DNA of 64,000 nt from an uncultured Bacilli bacterium (lineage in GTDB: Bacteria; Bacillota_I; Bacilli_A; RFN20; CAG-826): NCBI GenBank assembly GCA_944363565.1, contig CALVUI010000002.1:312166-376165 (forward strand), read 5' to 3'. Positions 45,372 through 53,708 of this stretch are shown piece by piece. Position numbers and translations under genes: made by a program. Every line of letters starts with the position of its first letter. Within the stretch, counting starts at the first letter, position 1. The notes beneath the pieces are model-generated. The model searched no databases and had not been told where the DNA came from. It worked only from the letters and a program-made list of their open reading frames with translations.

Positions 45372-45483
45372 TCTTTGGTGTCCTTGATAATGGCTTTCTG
45401 TCAAGGGAAAGACTATTGATGAGCTTTTCATTGGCCCACCTTAGAGCGAGGTGGCTTCAACTGCTTAGGAGGAAAGAAAGCAT

Positions 45484-47046
45484 ATGAAGAAAAAGCCTTT
45501 GGGCCTGCTCCTAGCCATTGCCGGTGGGGCCATGGTTTTGGGTGCTGGGTCCCTAATCGCCACATCAGAATACGTAGGGGCGGAAGCGACGGTCGCCGCC
45601 GAATTCCCCGGCTACGTTAGGATCGACAACATCGAACAACTCAAGGCCTATGGGGCCGATGCCAAGTTCGTCCTTGGCAACATCGAGGAAGAATCCGTCA
45701 GCGTCTTCCAAGGCTCCGGCAAGAGCTATCTAACCGATATCGGCTGCTTCTCCAGCATCACTAACTGGGGCAACGTCGGCTACACCGCCGACTCCTGGAT
45801 GGAATTCACCATCGAATGGCAAAACGATACCTTTGCCATGAAGGATTCCAAGAGTGGCGATTATGTCAGCTTCAATAGTGGTAAAAACGGCATCAGCATG
45901 GGGGACGTGAAATACTTCACGCTTGCTCCTGGATACACGGGCGGTTCCTATGATGCCGGATACACATTCCCGTTGCTCATGGGGGAATCGAAATATCCCT
46001 TGGTTTTGAATTTCAGCAACGAAACCGGCGGTGGCCGTGTTTATAAAGGCTTCAGCAGCGTTGGCAGTGAGACCAAACTAAATCGCAATCACGCCCCGGT
46101 CTTTCTCTATGCCATACCGGTCGTCACCACTCCGGTCGTGAAAATCAATGCCGATTCGGATTACATCTCCATGGCCGCCGGTGTCGATGCCACTTTGACA
46201 GTGACCGCCAACAACTTCAGCGCCGAGGTTACCTATGAATGGAGTCTTGCCACCGACGGGGAAGAACTAGCCAAGATCACCCCGAACGGAGCCACCGCCA
46301 CCCTTGAGGCCCTCAAGGACGCCAATGGCGAGGTGACTGTCAACGTCACCGCAACCGCGGGCAGCGAAACCGCCAACGCTTCCATTGCTATCAATGTTTT
46401 GAAGCTCATGACCCCGGAAGAGGTCAATAAGGATGCCACCGACGGGGACTATGTCCTCGTCGCCGGCTACATCGTTACCGAGAATTCCAAGTATGGCGGC
46501 TGGTCCCAGCACGAATTGGCCGCGGCCACTCTCGATGCCGCCCCGGATAACGGGACCACGAGCATCGCCCTCTTCAGCGACCAGGTTGACCCCAAATACA
46601 TCCTCGGGGAATACGTCATGGTCTATGGGGAATTCACCATCTATAAGGGCACCTACGAAATCAACACCGGTTATGAAATCTTAAGCCGGGAAACTGGGGC
46701 TGCCCGTCTCGCCGACTTTATCCTCGGGGCGGAGACCGACGACCAGTGCACCGTCAAGTACGAAATCGCCAAGGCCCACTACCTCGGCATGAGCGACGAA
46801 GAGAAGACCACCTTCAAGACTTCTGCTGATACCACCATCGCCGCGGCCAGGGAACGTTACGAAGCCTGGGCTTCCGCTATGGGTGATACCAACGCCTACG
46901 AAGCCACAACCGGGGCCTTCAACGGGAACTTCGGCAATGACGGCATGACCTACACCCTCATTGCCTTGGGTTCGCTCCTTGCCGTCTCCCTCGCCGGCGT
47001 GGCCGTCTACTTCGCCATCCGGAAGAAGAAAGCCAATAGGGCCTAA
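45484..47046 (+). CDS. Secreted, membrane-anchored surface protein 4
   Basis: 520 residues. Signal peptide KKKPLGLLLAIAGGAMVLGA. The N-terminal domain (about 35-215) contains YVRIDNIEQLKAYGADAKFV and has the look of the ligand-type beta domain of surface protein 1. An Ig-like domain (about 220-300, VTYEWSLATDGEELAKITPN) and an OB-like domain (YVLVAGYIVTENSKYGG, and EYVMVYGEFTIYKGTYE) follow. The C-terminal helical module, membrane segment and RKKKANRA tail are almost identical to surface protein 3. AGGAGGAAAG precedes the ATG. A strong terminator follows. Confidence 0.8.
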   Translation: MKKKPLGLLLAIAGGAMVLGAGSLIATSEYVGAEATVAAEFPGYVRIDNIEQLKAYGADAKFVLGNIEEESVSVFQGSGKSYLTDIGCFSSITNWGNVGYTADSWMEFTIEWQNDTFAMKDSKSGDYVSFNSGKNGISMGDVKYFTLAPGYTGGSYDAGYTFPLLMGESKYPLVLNFSNETGGGRVYKGFSSVGSETKLNRNHAPVFLYAIPVVTTPVVKINADSDYISMAAGVDATLTVTANNFSAEVTYEWSLATDGEELAKITPNGATATLEALKDANGEVTVNVTATAGSETANASIAINVLKLMTPEEVNKDATDGDYVLVAGYIVTENSKYGGWSQHELAAATLDAAPDNGTTSIALFSDQVDPKYILGEYVMVYGEFTIYKGTYEINTGYEILSRETGAARLADFILGAETDDQCTVKYEIAKAHYLGMSDEEKTTFKTSADTTIAAARERYEAWASAMGDTNAYEATTGAFNGNFGNDGMTYTLIALGSLLAVSLAGVAVYFAIRKKKANRA

Positions 47047-47069
47047 TCACCACCTTTCTAACCCCTAGG

Positions 47070-47099
47070 GGCGGGACAATAGTCCCGCCTCTTTTCTTT
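47070..47099 (+). terminator. Terminator after surface protein 4
   Basis: Stem GGCGGGAC/GTCCCGCC with loop AATA is followed by TCTTTTCTTT. Confidence 0.92.
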
Positions 47100-47111
47100 G
47101 CTGGTTTGTGA

Positions 47112-47117
47112 TACCAT
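47112..47117 (+). promoter_or_regulatory. Extended -10 of leaderless gatC
   Basis: TGA-TACCAT ends 9 bases before the ATG at 47127. The gap TTTGAGGCT contains GAGG, but it is too close to the predicted transcription start to be in the message. Confidence 0.5.
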
Positions 47118-47126
47118 TTTGAGGCT

Positions 47127-47423
47127 ATGAAGAAAGTCGATTTGCCCTTGCTTAGGGATGCCAGTGCCCGCCTTCTTTTCTTGATGAAGGAAGAGGAATA
47201 TCTAACCTTGCTCGAGGAGTTCAAGATCCTCGTCAAACAGATGGAAAAGATCGGGAAGATCGAGGGGCTCGAGGACTACGAGCCCATGACCTTCCCCTTC
47301 GACGTCGCCATCGATGAACTGCGGGAGGACGAGCCGGCCGAAGTTTTGGCCCGCGAAGAAGCCTTGGAAAACGCCGGCTCGACCTACATGGGTCAGATCA
47401 AGATCGCGAAGGTGGTGGGCTGA
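47127..47423 (+). CDS. gatC: Asp/Glu-tRNA(Asn/Gln) amidotransferase subunit C
   Basis: 98 residues. GatC stabilises GatA in the complex that converts Glu-tRNA(Gln) and Asp-tRNA(Asn) to the amidated forms. The N-terminal helices (ASARLLFLMKEEEYLTLLEE) and the extended segment EDYEPMTFPFDVAIDELRED fit the family, although similarity is modest as usual for GatC. The position directly before gatA-gatB, with a 1-base stop/start overlap, makes the call firm. It implies the organism uses the indirect route to Gln-tRNA, Asn-tRNA or both. Confidence 0.88.
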   Translation: MKKVDLPLLRDASARLLFLMKEEEYLTLLEEFKILVKQMEKIGKIEGLEDYEPMTFPFDVAIDELREDEPAEVLAREEALENAGSTYMGQIKIAKVVG

Positions 47424-48886
47424 TGGATATCTTGGATTTATCAATCAGGGAGATGAGGCAGGCCCTCGAGGAAGGCAGGACCACTCCCAAGGAACTATTG
47501 GAAAAGGCCCTAGAAAGGGCCAAGAAGGACGATTGCAACGCCTTTGAGTCGATCCTCGAGAAAGAGGCTTATGAAGCCCTGGAGGGCCTAGGAAAGAATT
47601 CCGGGCCCCTTTATGGGATTCCCTACCTCACCAAGGACAATTTCTCGGTCAAGGGCATCGAGACCGTGGCCTCGAGCAACATCCTCAAGGGTTATAGGCC
47701 TTTGTACGACGCCACCGTCACTAGGAAGCTGAAGGAAGCCGGGGCCATTCTCATCGGCCAGACCACGATGGACGAATTGGCCATGGGCGGGACCGGGATG
47801 TCGGGCCATCTTGGTTATACCTATAACCCCTATGACCCCTCGCACAAGAGGATGGTCGGGGGTTCCTCTTCCGGCTCGGCCGCCGCGATGGCGGAAGCCG
47901 TCGTTCCCTTTGCCACCGGAAGCGACACCGGGGACTCGGTCCGGCGTCCGGCTTCGCTAGCCGGCCTCGTCGGCGTCAAGCCGACCTGGGGTCGGATCAG
48001 CCGTTATGGGTTATTCCCCTTTGCGCCCAGCCTCGACCACGTCGGTTACTTCACCCGTTACGTCGAGGATGCCGCTTTGTTACTTGGAGTGCTCGCGGGA
48101 CATGATCCCCACGACATGACTTCTTCCCATAGACCGATTGAAGACTATGCGGCCTACCTCGATGGGAACATCAAGGGCAAGACCTTCGTGAGGATCCTCG
48201 ACATCGAGGAAAGCCTTTCCGACAAGCGCTTATTGGAAGCCCTCGACCGTTTGTCCGAGGAATTAATCAAACGGGGTGCGGTCATCAAGAAGGAACGCTT
48301 CGGGAAGGATCTACTGGAATCGCTTTACGCCACCTACATCGTCATCAGCTGCGCCGAAGCGACCAGCAACGACGCCAACCTCGATGGCATCAAGTTCGGT
48401 CCCTATTACGAAGGCAAGACCTACGATGAGGCCATGAGGAAGGCCAGGACCGCCGGTTTCGGTGAATTGATCAAGCGGCGTTTCGTCATCGGCTCCTTCG
48501 CCCTCATGAAGGAAAACCAGGATGTCTTGTTCCTCAGGGCCCAGAGGAACCGGGCCAAGGTGGTCGCGCGTTTGAACGAACTATTGGCCCTGGGCGATGC
48601 CCTCTTGATCCCGGCCGCTTCCGGTGTGGCCCCGGAATTCGAAGCCGGGGGCGATAAGCTGAGCGATGAGTATCTGATCGCCGATAACCACTTGGTACTA
48701 GGGAACTTCGGGGGCCTACCTTCGATCTCTTTGCCTTTGGCCTTTGAAAACGGCCTGCCTCTTGGGGTCTCCTTGACCCTGGCCCCGTTCAAGGAAGGGG
48801 AGATGTTCAGGCTGGCCTCGGTCATCGAGGATATCACCGGCCTTAGGGGCCTCTCGGTCCTCAACAGGAAGGAGGGGAACCTATGA
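47423..48886 (+). CDS. gatA: Asp/Glu-tRNA amidotransferase subunit A
   Basis: A 487-residue amidase-signature glutaminase that supplies ammonia to GatB. The Ser-cisSer-Lys triad is visible: Lys in PYLTKDNFSVKG, Ser pair in VGGSSSGSAAAMAEA and the nucleophile region FATGSDTGDSVRRPAS. The usual GSDTGGS appears here as GSDTGDS, with Asp in place of one Gly, a variant also known in some GatA proteins. LVGVKPTWGRISRYGLFPFA follows. It overlaps gatB by 4 bases. Confidence 0.95.
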   Translation: MDILDLSIREMRQALEEGRTTPKELLEKALERAKKDDCNAFESILEKEAYEALEGLGKNSGPLYGIPYLTKDNFSVKGIETVASSNILKGYRPLYDATVTRKLKEAGAILIGQTTMDELAMGGTGMSGHLGYTYNPYDPSHKRMVGGSSSGSAAAMAEAVVPFATGSDTGDSVRRPASLAGLVGVKPTWGRISRYGLFPFAPSLDHVGYFTRYVEDAALLLGVLAGHDPHDMTSSHRPIEDYAAYLDGNIKGKTFVRILDIEESLSDKRLLEALDRLSEELIKRGAVIKKERFGKDLLESLYATYIVISCAEATSNDANLDGIKFGPYYEGKTYDEAMRKARTAGFGELIKRRFVIGSFALMKENQDVLFLRAQRNRAKVVARLNELLALGDALLIPAASGVAPEFEAGGDKLSDEYLIADNHLVLGNFGGLPSISLPLAFENGLPLGVSLTLAPFKEGEMFRLASVIEDITGLRGLSVLNRKEGNL

Positions 48887-50304
48887 ACTTCGAAGCGGTC
48901 ATCGGTCTTGAGATCCACGTCGAGACCAAGACGAAAACCAAGATGTTTTCCAGCGCCCCCAACGTCTCCTTGAAGGAACCCAATACCGCGGTCACTTATC
49001 TCGACATGGCCTTCCCGGGGACCTTGCCCACCGTCAACAAGGAAGCGGTCAAAAACGCCATCAAGGTTTCCCATGCCCTCCATATGGAGATCGATCGGGA
49101 ACTCCACTTCGACCGCAAGAATTACTTCTACAGCGACCTTCCCAAAGGCTATCAAATCACCCAACAGAGGAGGCCGATCGGGAGCCATGGCTATTTGGAT
49201 CTCAGGACCAGTAGGGGTCTAAGGAGGATCGGGATCGAACGCCTCCACATGGAGGAAGATACCTGCAAGCAGCTGCACCTATCCGATTACACCTTGCTTG
49301 ACTACAACCGGGCCGGTGTCCCCCTGGTGGAAATCGTTTCCTACCCGGAATTAAGGACCGGGGAGGAGGCCCGCCTCTATGTCGAGGCCATCCGCAACAT
49401 CGTCGTCTATAGCGGCGTCTCGGACGGGAAGATGGAAGAAGGTTCCCTTAGGTGCGACGTCAACATCTCCTTACGCCCCTATGGGCAGGAGGATTTCGGG
49501 ACCAAGGTCGAGATCAAAAACCTCAACTCCTTGAAGAACATCGAGGAAGCCATCGAATACGAAAAGAAGAGGCAGGCCTCGCTTCTCTTGCTTGGTCAAG
49601 AGATCGCCCAGGAAACCCGTCGTTATGACGAAAGTAGGGGTGAGACCGTCTTGATGCGGGTCAAGACCGACGCCGTCGACTACAAGTACTATCCCGAGGC
49701 CAACATCCCCCCGATCCGCCTAAGCGAGGACTTCGTCAAGAAGGCCATCGAGGAAACCCCCGAGCTTTACGACGCCAAGCTCGACCGTTACGTCAAGATG
49801 GGGATCGGGGAGAAGGAAGCCAGAATCATCCTTCTTGATCCTCTCTTTGCCTCCTACTTCGAAGGGGCTTTGATCAAGGAAGCCACCCCCAAGGAGGTCG
49901 CTAGTTTCTTGATCGTCGAAATCAATTCCTACCTCAATAAGAAGAACCTGACCATCGGTCAATTGCCCTTAAAGCCCGAGGCCTTCGGCCACATCGTGGC
50001 CTATGGGCCGAAGCACGGCCTCACCCACCAACAGACCGCGAAGATCTTGGAGGAATGCCTCAACTCCGGGATCTCGCCCGAAGAAGCCCAGGCTAAGCTC
50101 AAGATCGTCGCCCTCAGTAGTGATGAGGGCGAGGTCAAGGCCCTGGTGGAGGAGATCCTGAGGGAAAACCCCGAGTCGGTCGAGGCCTATAGAAACGGGA
50201 AGGATAGGGCCCTTGGGTTCCTAGTCGGACAGGCCATGAAGAAGAGCCACGGGAAGGTCAATCCCGCCCTTGTCTCGAAGCTACTGCAGGAAGGGATGAA
50301 GTAA
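48883..50304 (+). CDS. gatB: Asp/Glu-tRNA amidotransferase subunit B
   Basis: A 473-residue kinase subunit that phosphorylates the carboxylate of mischarged tRNA and transfers ammonia from GatA. EAVIGLEIHVETKTKTKMFS, YLDMAFPGTLPTVN, KNYFYSDLPKGYQITQ and EEGSLRCDVNISLRP are the core motifs. The C-terminal helical/YqeY-like tail domain (about 320-473) binds tRNA. GGAGGGG precedes the ATG. It overlaps the DUF1836 gene by 1 base. Confidence 0.96.
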   Translation: MNFEAVIGLEIHVETKTKTKMFSSAPNVSLKEPNTAVTYLDMAFPGTLPTVNKEAVKNAIKVSHALHMEIDRELHFDRKNYFYSDLPKGYQITQQRRPIGSHGYLDLRTSRGLRRIGIERLHMEEDTCKQLHLSDYTLLDYNRAGVPLVEIVSYPELRTGEEARLYVEAIRNIVVYSGVSDGKMEEGSLRCDVNISLRPYGQEDFGTKVEIKNLNSLKNIEEAIEYEKKRQASLLLLGQEIAQETRRYDESRGETVLMRVKTDAVDYKYYPEANIPPIRLSEDFVKKAIEETPELYDAKLDRYVKMGIGEKEARIILLDPLFASYFEGALIKEATPKEVASFLIVEINSYLNKKNLTIGQLPLKPEAFGHIVAYGPKHGLTHQQTAKILEECLNSGISPEEAQAKLKIVALSSDEGEVKALVEEILRENPESVEAYRNGKDRALGFLVGQAMKKSHGKVNPALVSKLLQEGMK

Positions 50305-51077
50305 TGGACAAGCAGGTCCTTGCCTTCCTCGAATGGGCCAAGAAAAGCAAGGAGACGCGCCTCCCTTCTTTCGAAGAGCTCCCGCGCGTCCCCCTCTACA
50401 TGGAACAGGTGGTGGGCTACATCAATGAGATTCTCGAACCCATCACAGGGAAGGAAAAGACCCTGACTCCCTTCATGGTCAATAACTACGTCAAGGCGGC
50501 CATCATGAAGGAGCCCGACGGCAAGAAGTACCATGAGGAACATCTCGGTTACCTGATGTTCATCTGCCTCCTAAAGGACAGCCTCTCGATGGACGAGATC
50601 GCCACCCTCATTGCTTTGGACGAAGGAATCAGCAAGGACAAGAGCAAGCTCTATCGCTTCTTCTTCGACATGAGCAGGGAGATCAGCGATAACGTCTACG
50701 GGCGGACCATCGCCCGGGTCGAGGACTTCCACGGAAGGTACAAGAAGAACAACAAGTGGCCGTATCTACGGACCGCGGAGAAGGATTTACGGGACTCGAT
50801 GGGCCTGGTGGCCTTACGCCTCGCGGTCACCGCCTCCATCAACCAGAGATTGGCCCGGAAGCTCTTCGAGGCCATCGAGGACGACCTCTACGGCCCCGAG
50901 GGGAGCAAGGTTGCCAAGAGCCCGACCAAGAAGGAAGAGGTGAGGGCCAACAAGATCATCGCCCGCCAGGCCGAAAGGATGGCGGAAGCCAAGAAACTGG
51001 GGGAAGATAAGAGGAAGAAAGAGGCCGAAACCAAAAAGAAAGCCAAGAAAGTAGCCAAGGAGGAAAAAGGGAAATGA
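50304..51077 (+). CDS. DUF1836 protein with lysine-rich tail
   Basis: 257 residues. About 20-190 match DUF1836: RLPSFEELPRVPLYMEQVVG, the TPFMVNNYVKAAIM segment resembling a MerR-type winged helix, and ISKDKSKLYRFFF. This family is common in Firmicutes and probably DNA-binding, but uncharacterised as far as I know. The last 45 residues are Lys/Glu/Ala-rich and likely disordered or coiled coil, an addition typical of several proteins here. It overlaps galE by 4 bases. Confidence 0.8.
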   Translation: MDKQVLAFLEWAKKSKETRLPSFEELPRVPLYMEQVVGYINEILEPITGKEKTLTPFMVNNYVKAAIMKEPDGKKYHEEHLGYLMFICLLKDSLSMDEIATLIALDEGISKDKSKLYRFFFDMSREISDNVYGRTIARVEDFHGRYKKNNKWPYLRTAEKDLRDSMGLVALRLAVTASINQRLARKLFEAIEDDLYGPEGSKVAKSPTKKEEVRANKIIARQAERMAEAKKLGEDKRKKEAETKKKAKKVAKEEKGK

Positions 51078-52090
51078 AGATTCTGCTAACGGGGGGGCTC
51101 GGATTCATCGGGTCGGAAACAGCGATCGCCACCATCGAGGCCGGACACCAGGCCGTCATCGTCGACAATCTCTACAACGCCAAGATCGGGGTCCTCGATC
51201 GGATCGAAAAGCTGACCGGGGTGAGACCCGCCTTCTACGAAGCCGACGTCGCCGATAAGAAGAAGCTCGGCGAGATCTTCGATAAGGAACGCCCGGAAGC
51301 CGTCATCCACTTCGCCGGTTATAAGGCGGTGGGGGAGTCGGTGGCCAAGCCCCTCATGTACTACCGTAACAACCTCATGACTACCTTGTCCTTGCTCGAG
51401 ACCATGGGGGAATACGATTGCCATAACATCGTCTTCTCGTCTTCGGCCACGGTCTATGGGACCCCGACCCACGCGCCCTTAAAGGAAACCGATCCGCGGG
51501 GTGAGGCCACCAACCCCTATGGGGAAACCAAGATCATGATCGAAAGGATCTTGGAGGATGCCTCCAAGGCCGATCCGAAGTTGACCGCGGTGTTACTCCG
51601 TTACTTCAACCCAATCGGAGCCCATCCCTCGGGCCTACTCGGCGAAGATCCGCGCGGCATCCCCAATAACCTCATGCCCTACATCAGCCAGGTGGCGATC
51701 GGGAAGCGGGAATACCTCCACGTCTACGGGAGCGATTACCCGACCCCGGACGGGACCGGGATCCGCGACTACATCCACGTCGTCGATTTGGCCGAGGGCC
51801 ACGTCGCTTCCCTCAAGGCCTTCAACGAGACCAAGGGGGTCAAGATCTACAACCTCGGGACCGGGAAGGGCACCAGTGTCCTCGAACTGGTCAAGGCCTT
51901 CGAAGAGGCCACCGGGGTCAAGATCCCCTATCGCCTCGAGGATAGGCGCCCCGGGGACGTCCCCGAAAACTACGCGGACGTCGAAAAGGCCAAGAAGGAA
52001 CTCGGTTGGACGGCGAGACTGACGATCGCCGACGCCTGCCGCGACGCCTACAACTTTCAGGTCAAGAACCCGGAAGGGATCAAGGACTAA
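51074..52090 (+). CDS. galE: UDP-glucose 4-epimerase
   Basis: A 338-residue extended SDR enzyme interconverting UDP-glucose and UDP-galactose with bound NAD. The Rossmann motif is KILLTGGLGFIGSETAIATI. The catalytic Ser region is FSSSATVYG and the Tyr-Lys pair is in NPYGETKIMIE. LLRYFNPIGAHPSG and GTGIRDYIHVVDLAEGH are standard GalE blocks. It could feed galactose to the polysaccharide locus or use products of the GH2 enzyme. AAGGAGG precedes the ATG. Its stop shares CTAA with the convergent glucosidase gene. Confidence 0.94.
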   Translation: MKILLTGGLGFIGSETAIATIEAGHQAVIVDNLYNAKIGVLDRIEKLTGVRPAFYEADVADKKKLGEIFDKERPEAVIHFAGYKAVGESVAKPLMYYRNNLMTTLSLLETMGEYDCHNIVFSSSATVYGTPTHAPLKETDPRGEATNPYGETKIMIERILEDASKADPKLTAVLLRYFNPIGAHPSGLLGEDPRGIPNNLMPYISQVAIGKREYLHVYGSDYPTPDGTGIRDYIHVVDLAEGHVASLKAFNETKGVKIYNLGTGKGTSVLELVKAFEEATGVKIPYRLEDRRPGDVPENYADVEKAKKELGWTARLTIADACRDAYNFQVKNPEGIKD

Positions 52091-53676
52091 TCCTCAACCA
52101 AAATCATCCCGAAGGGGGGCAAGGTCTCTTGCTCCCCTTTGTTTTGTAATAGGACCTTCTTTCCCAGGAGGGGATTTGTTAGGGGTTTATCCCCGATGTT
52201 GGCGAGATAGACAAGACGCTTGTCTCCCAGTTTCCTTTCGAAGGCCAGGTAGTCGTTCCCGTATTCGCGGAGGGCCTTGAAACTTCCGTCTCTCACGATC
52301 GGTAGGATGGCCACGCTTTGACGGAGTTTTATGGCCTTTTTGAGGAAATTCAACGTAGATTCGGGGTCTTTTTCCTGCTTTTCGATATTTATGGTGTGAT
52401 AGTCCCCCACTTTGATCCACGGGGTTTCTGCGGAGAAACCCCCGTTTTTAGCATCGCTCCATTGCATCGGGGTTCTTGAGTTGTCGCGTCCGTTGATCGA
52501 GACCATTTGGAAGGCCTTGTCCTCGGGGATCCCTTCTTCGAGGAAGAGTTTGTAATGGTTTAGTTCTTCGACGTCCCTCAGTTCCTCAAGGCTATCGAAA
52601 TGGGGATGGCCCATGGCGATTTCCTCCCCTTGGTAGATGAAGGGGGTACCCGACAAAAAGAGATTGAGGGAGAGGGTGAACTTGGCAATGTCCTCTGGAT
52701 CAACGCCCGGGCGGGCGAAGAAGGCGGTGGGACGCGGCAGGTCGTGGTTGCTTAGGAAATTGGCGTTCCAGCTCTTCTCGGGTTCGGTTTCCTGCTGGGC
52801 GAAGATGATGTCCCTGATCTCATGGAGATCGGGACTAAGGCGATCGAACTTCCCATGGGGAGTGGCCTCGTATTTCTTGAACCAGGCAAACTGGAAGACC
52901 ATGTTCAGTTCTTCCCTCTGGGGATCGGTGTACAAAGTCCTCGAGACATTGTCGGCGTCCCAGCATTCACCGACGGTGAAGGCATCGCGTCCCTTGAAGA
53001 CCTGCTCGTAGATCTCGTGGAGGTAGGGATGGAGCATCGGTCCGTTGGTGGTGATCATCTTCTCCGGGACCTTGCCGATGTTTTCGATGACGTCTTCCCG
53101 AAAGCCATAGACCCCGCGGTCGAGCCAGTAGTTCATCATCTTGTGGATCTCTGCCCTGAGTTTGGGATTGGCCCAGTTGAGGTCTGGTTGTTCTTTGGCA
53201 AAGAGATGGAGATAGTATTCGTCCAGTTCGGGGACGTACTCATAGGCCGGACCCCCGAAGACCGACCTGAGGTCATTGGGCTTTTTGGTCCAGATGTAAT
53301 AGTCGTGGTAGGGGTTGTCCCGGCTTTTGAGGGCTTCCTGGAACCACGGATGTTGGTCGGAGGTGTGGTTGACCACGAGGTCGAGGATGATCCTTAGGTT
53401 CCTCTTCTTGGCTTCCTTGATCAGATCATCGAGGTCGGCATTGTTCCCAAAGAGGGGATCGACCTCGTAGTAGTTGGAGATGTCATAGCCCCCGTCCTTG
53501 AAGGGGGACTTGAAGCAGGGGGAGATCCAGATGGCGGTGACCCCGAGGGAGGCGATGTAGTCGAGTTTCTCGATGATGCCCCTGAGGTCCCCGGTTCCGT
53601 CTTCATTTCCGTCATAGAAGGAACGGGGGTAGATTTGGTAGACGACTTGGTTCTTAAACGATGGCACAATACCCAT
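52087..53676 (-). CDS. Alpha-glucosidase/oligo-1,6-glucosidase (GH13)
   Basis: A 529-residue alpha-amylase-family enzyme of the MalL type, cutting terminal alpha-glucosidic bonds in isomaltose-like oligosaccharides. FKNQVVYQIYPRSFYDGNED opens the barrel. LDLVVNHTSDQHPWF, the nucleophile Asp in GFREDVIENIGK, the acid/base Glu in FTVGECWDAD and the transition-state Asp in LSNHDLPR are present. No signal peptide is seen, so it is cytoplasmic. The ATG is preceded on the minus strand by TATTGT with a 9-base gap. The box is shared, in reverse, with the divergent hydrolase gene. Exact linkage specificity is uncertain. Confidence 0.92.
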   Translation of the reverse strand: MGIVPSFKNQVVYQIYPRSFYDGNEDGTGDLRGIIEKLDYIASLGVTAIWISPCFKSPFKDGGYDISNYYEVDPLFGNNADLDDLIKEAKKRNLRIILDLVVNHTSDQHPWFQEALKSRDNPYHDYYIWTKKPNDLRSVFGGPAYEYVPELDEYYLHLFAKEQPDLNWANPKLRAEIHKMMNYWLDRGVYGFREDVIENIGKVPEKMITTNGPMLHPYLHEIYEQVFKGRDAFTVGECWDADNVSRTLYTDPQREELNMVFQFAWFKKYEATPHGKFDRLSPDLHEIRDIIFAQQETEPEKSWNANFLSNHDLPRPTAFFARPGVDPEDIAKFTLSLNLFLSGTPFIYQGEEIAMGHPHFDSLEELRDVEELNHYKLFLEEGIPEDKAFQMVSINGRDNSRTPMQWSDAKNGGFSAETPWIKVGDYHTINIEKQEKDPESTLNFLKKAIKLRQSVAILPIVRDGSFKALREYGNDYLAFERKLGDKRLVYLANIGDKPLTNPLLGKKVLLQNKGEQETLPPFGMILVED

Positions 53677-53684
53677 AGTGACTT

Positions 53685-53691
53685 TACAATA
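53685..53691. promoter_or_regulatory. Back-to-back -10 boxes in one 7-base palindrome-like element
   Basis: TACAATA reads as TACAAT on the plus strand (for the hydrolase at 53709, which has AAAAGGAAG in a short leader). On the minus strand it reads TATTGT (for the glucosidase at 53676, 9 bases away, no Shine-Dalgarno). One open complex could therefore fire in either direction. Confidence 0.5.
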
Positions 53692-53708
53692 CCTAAAAGG
53701 AAGCGTTT

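Noticed and set aside
37965..47046. Sortase (LPXTG) anchoring of the surface proteins
   Set aside because: No LPXTG or close variant precedes any of the four C-terminal membrane helices.
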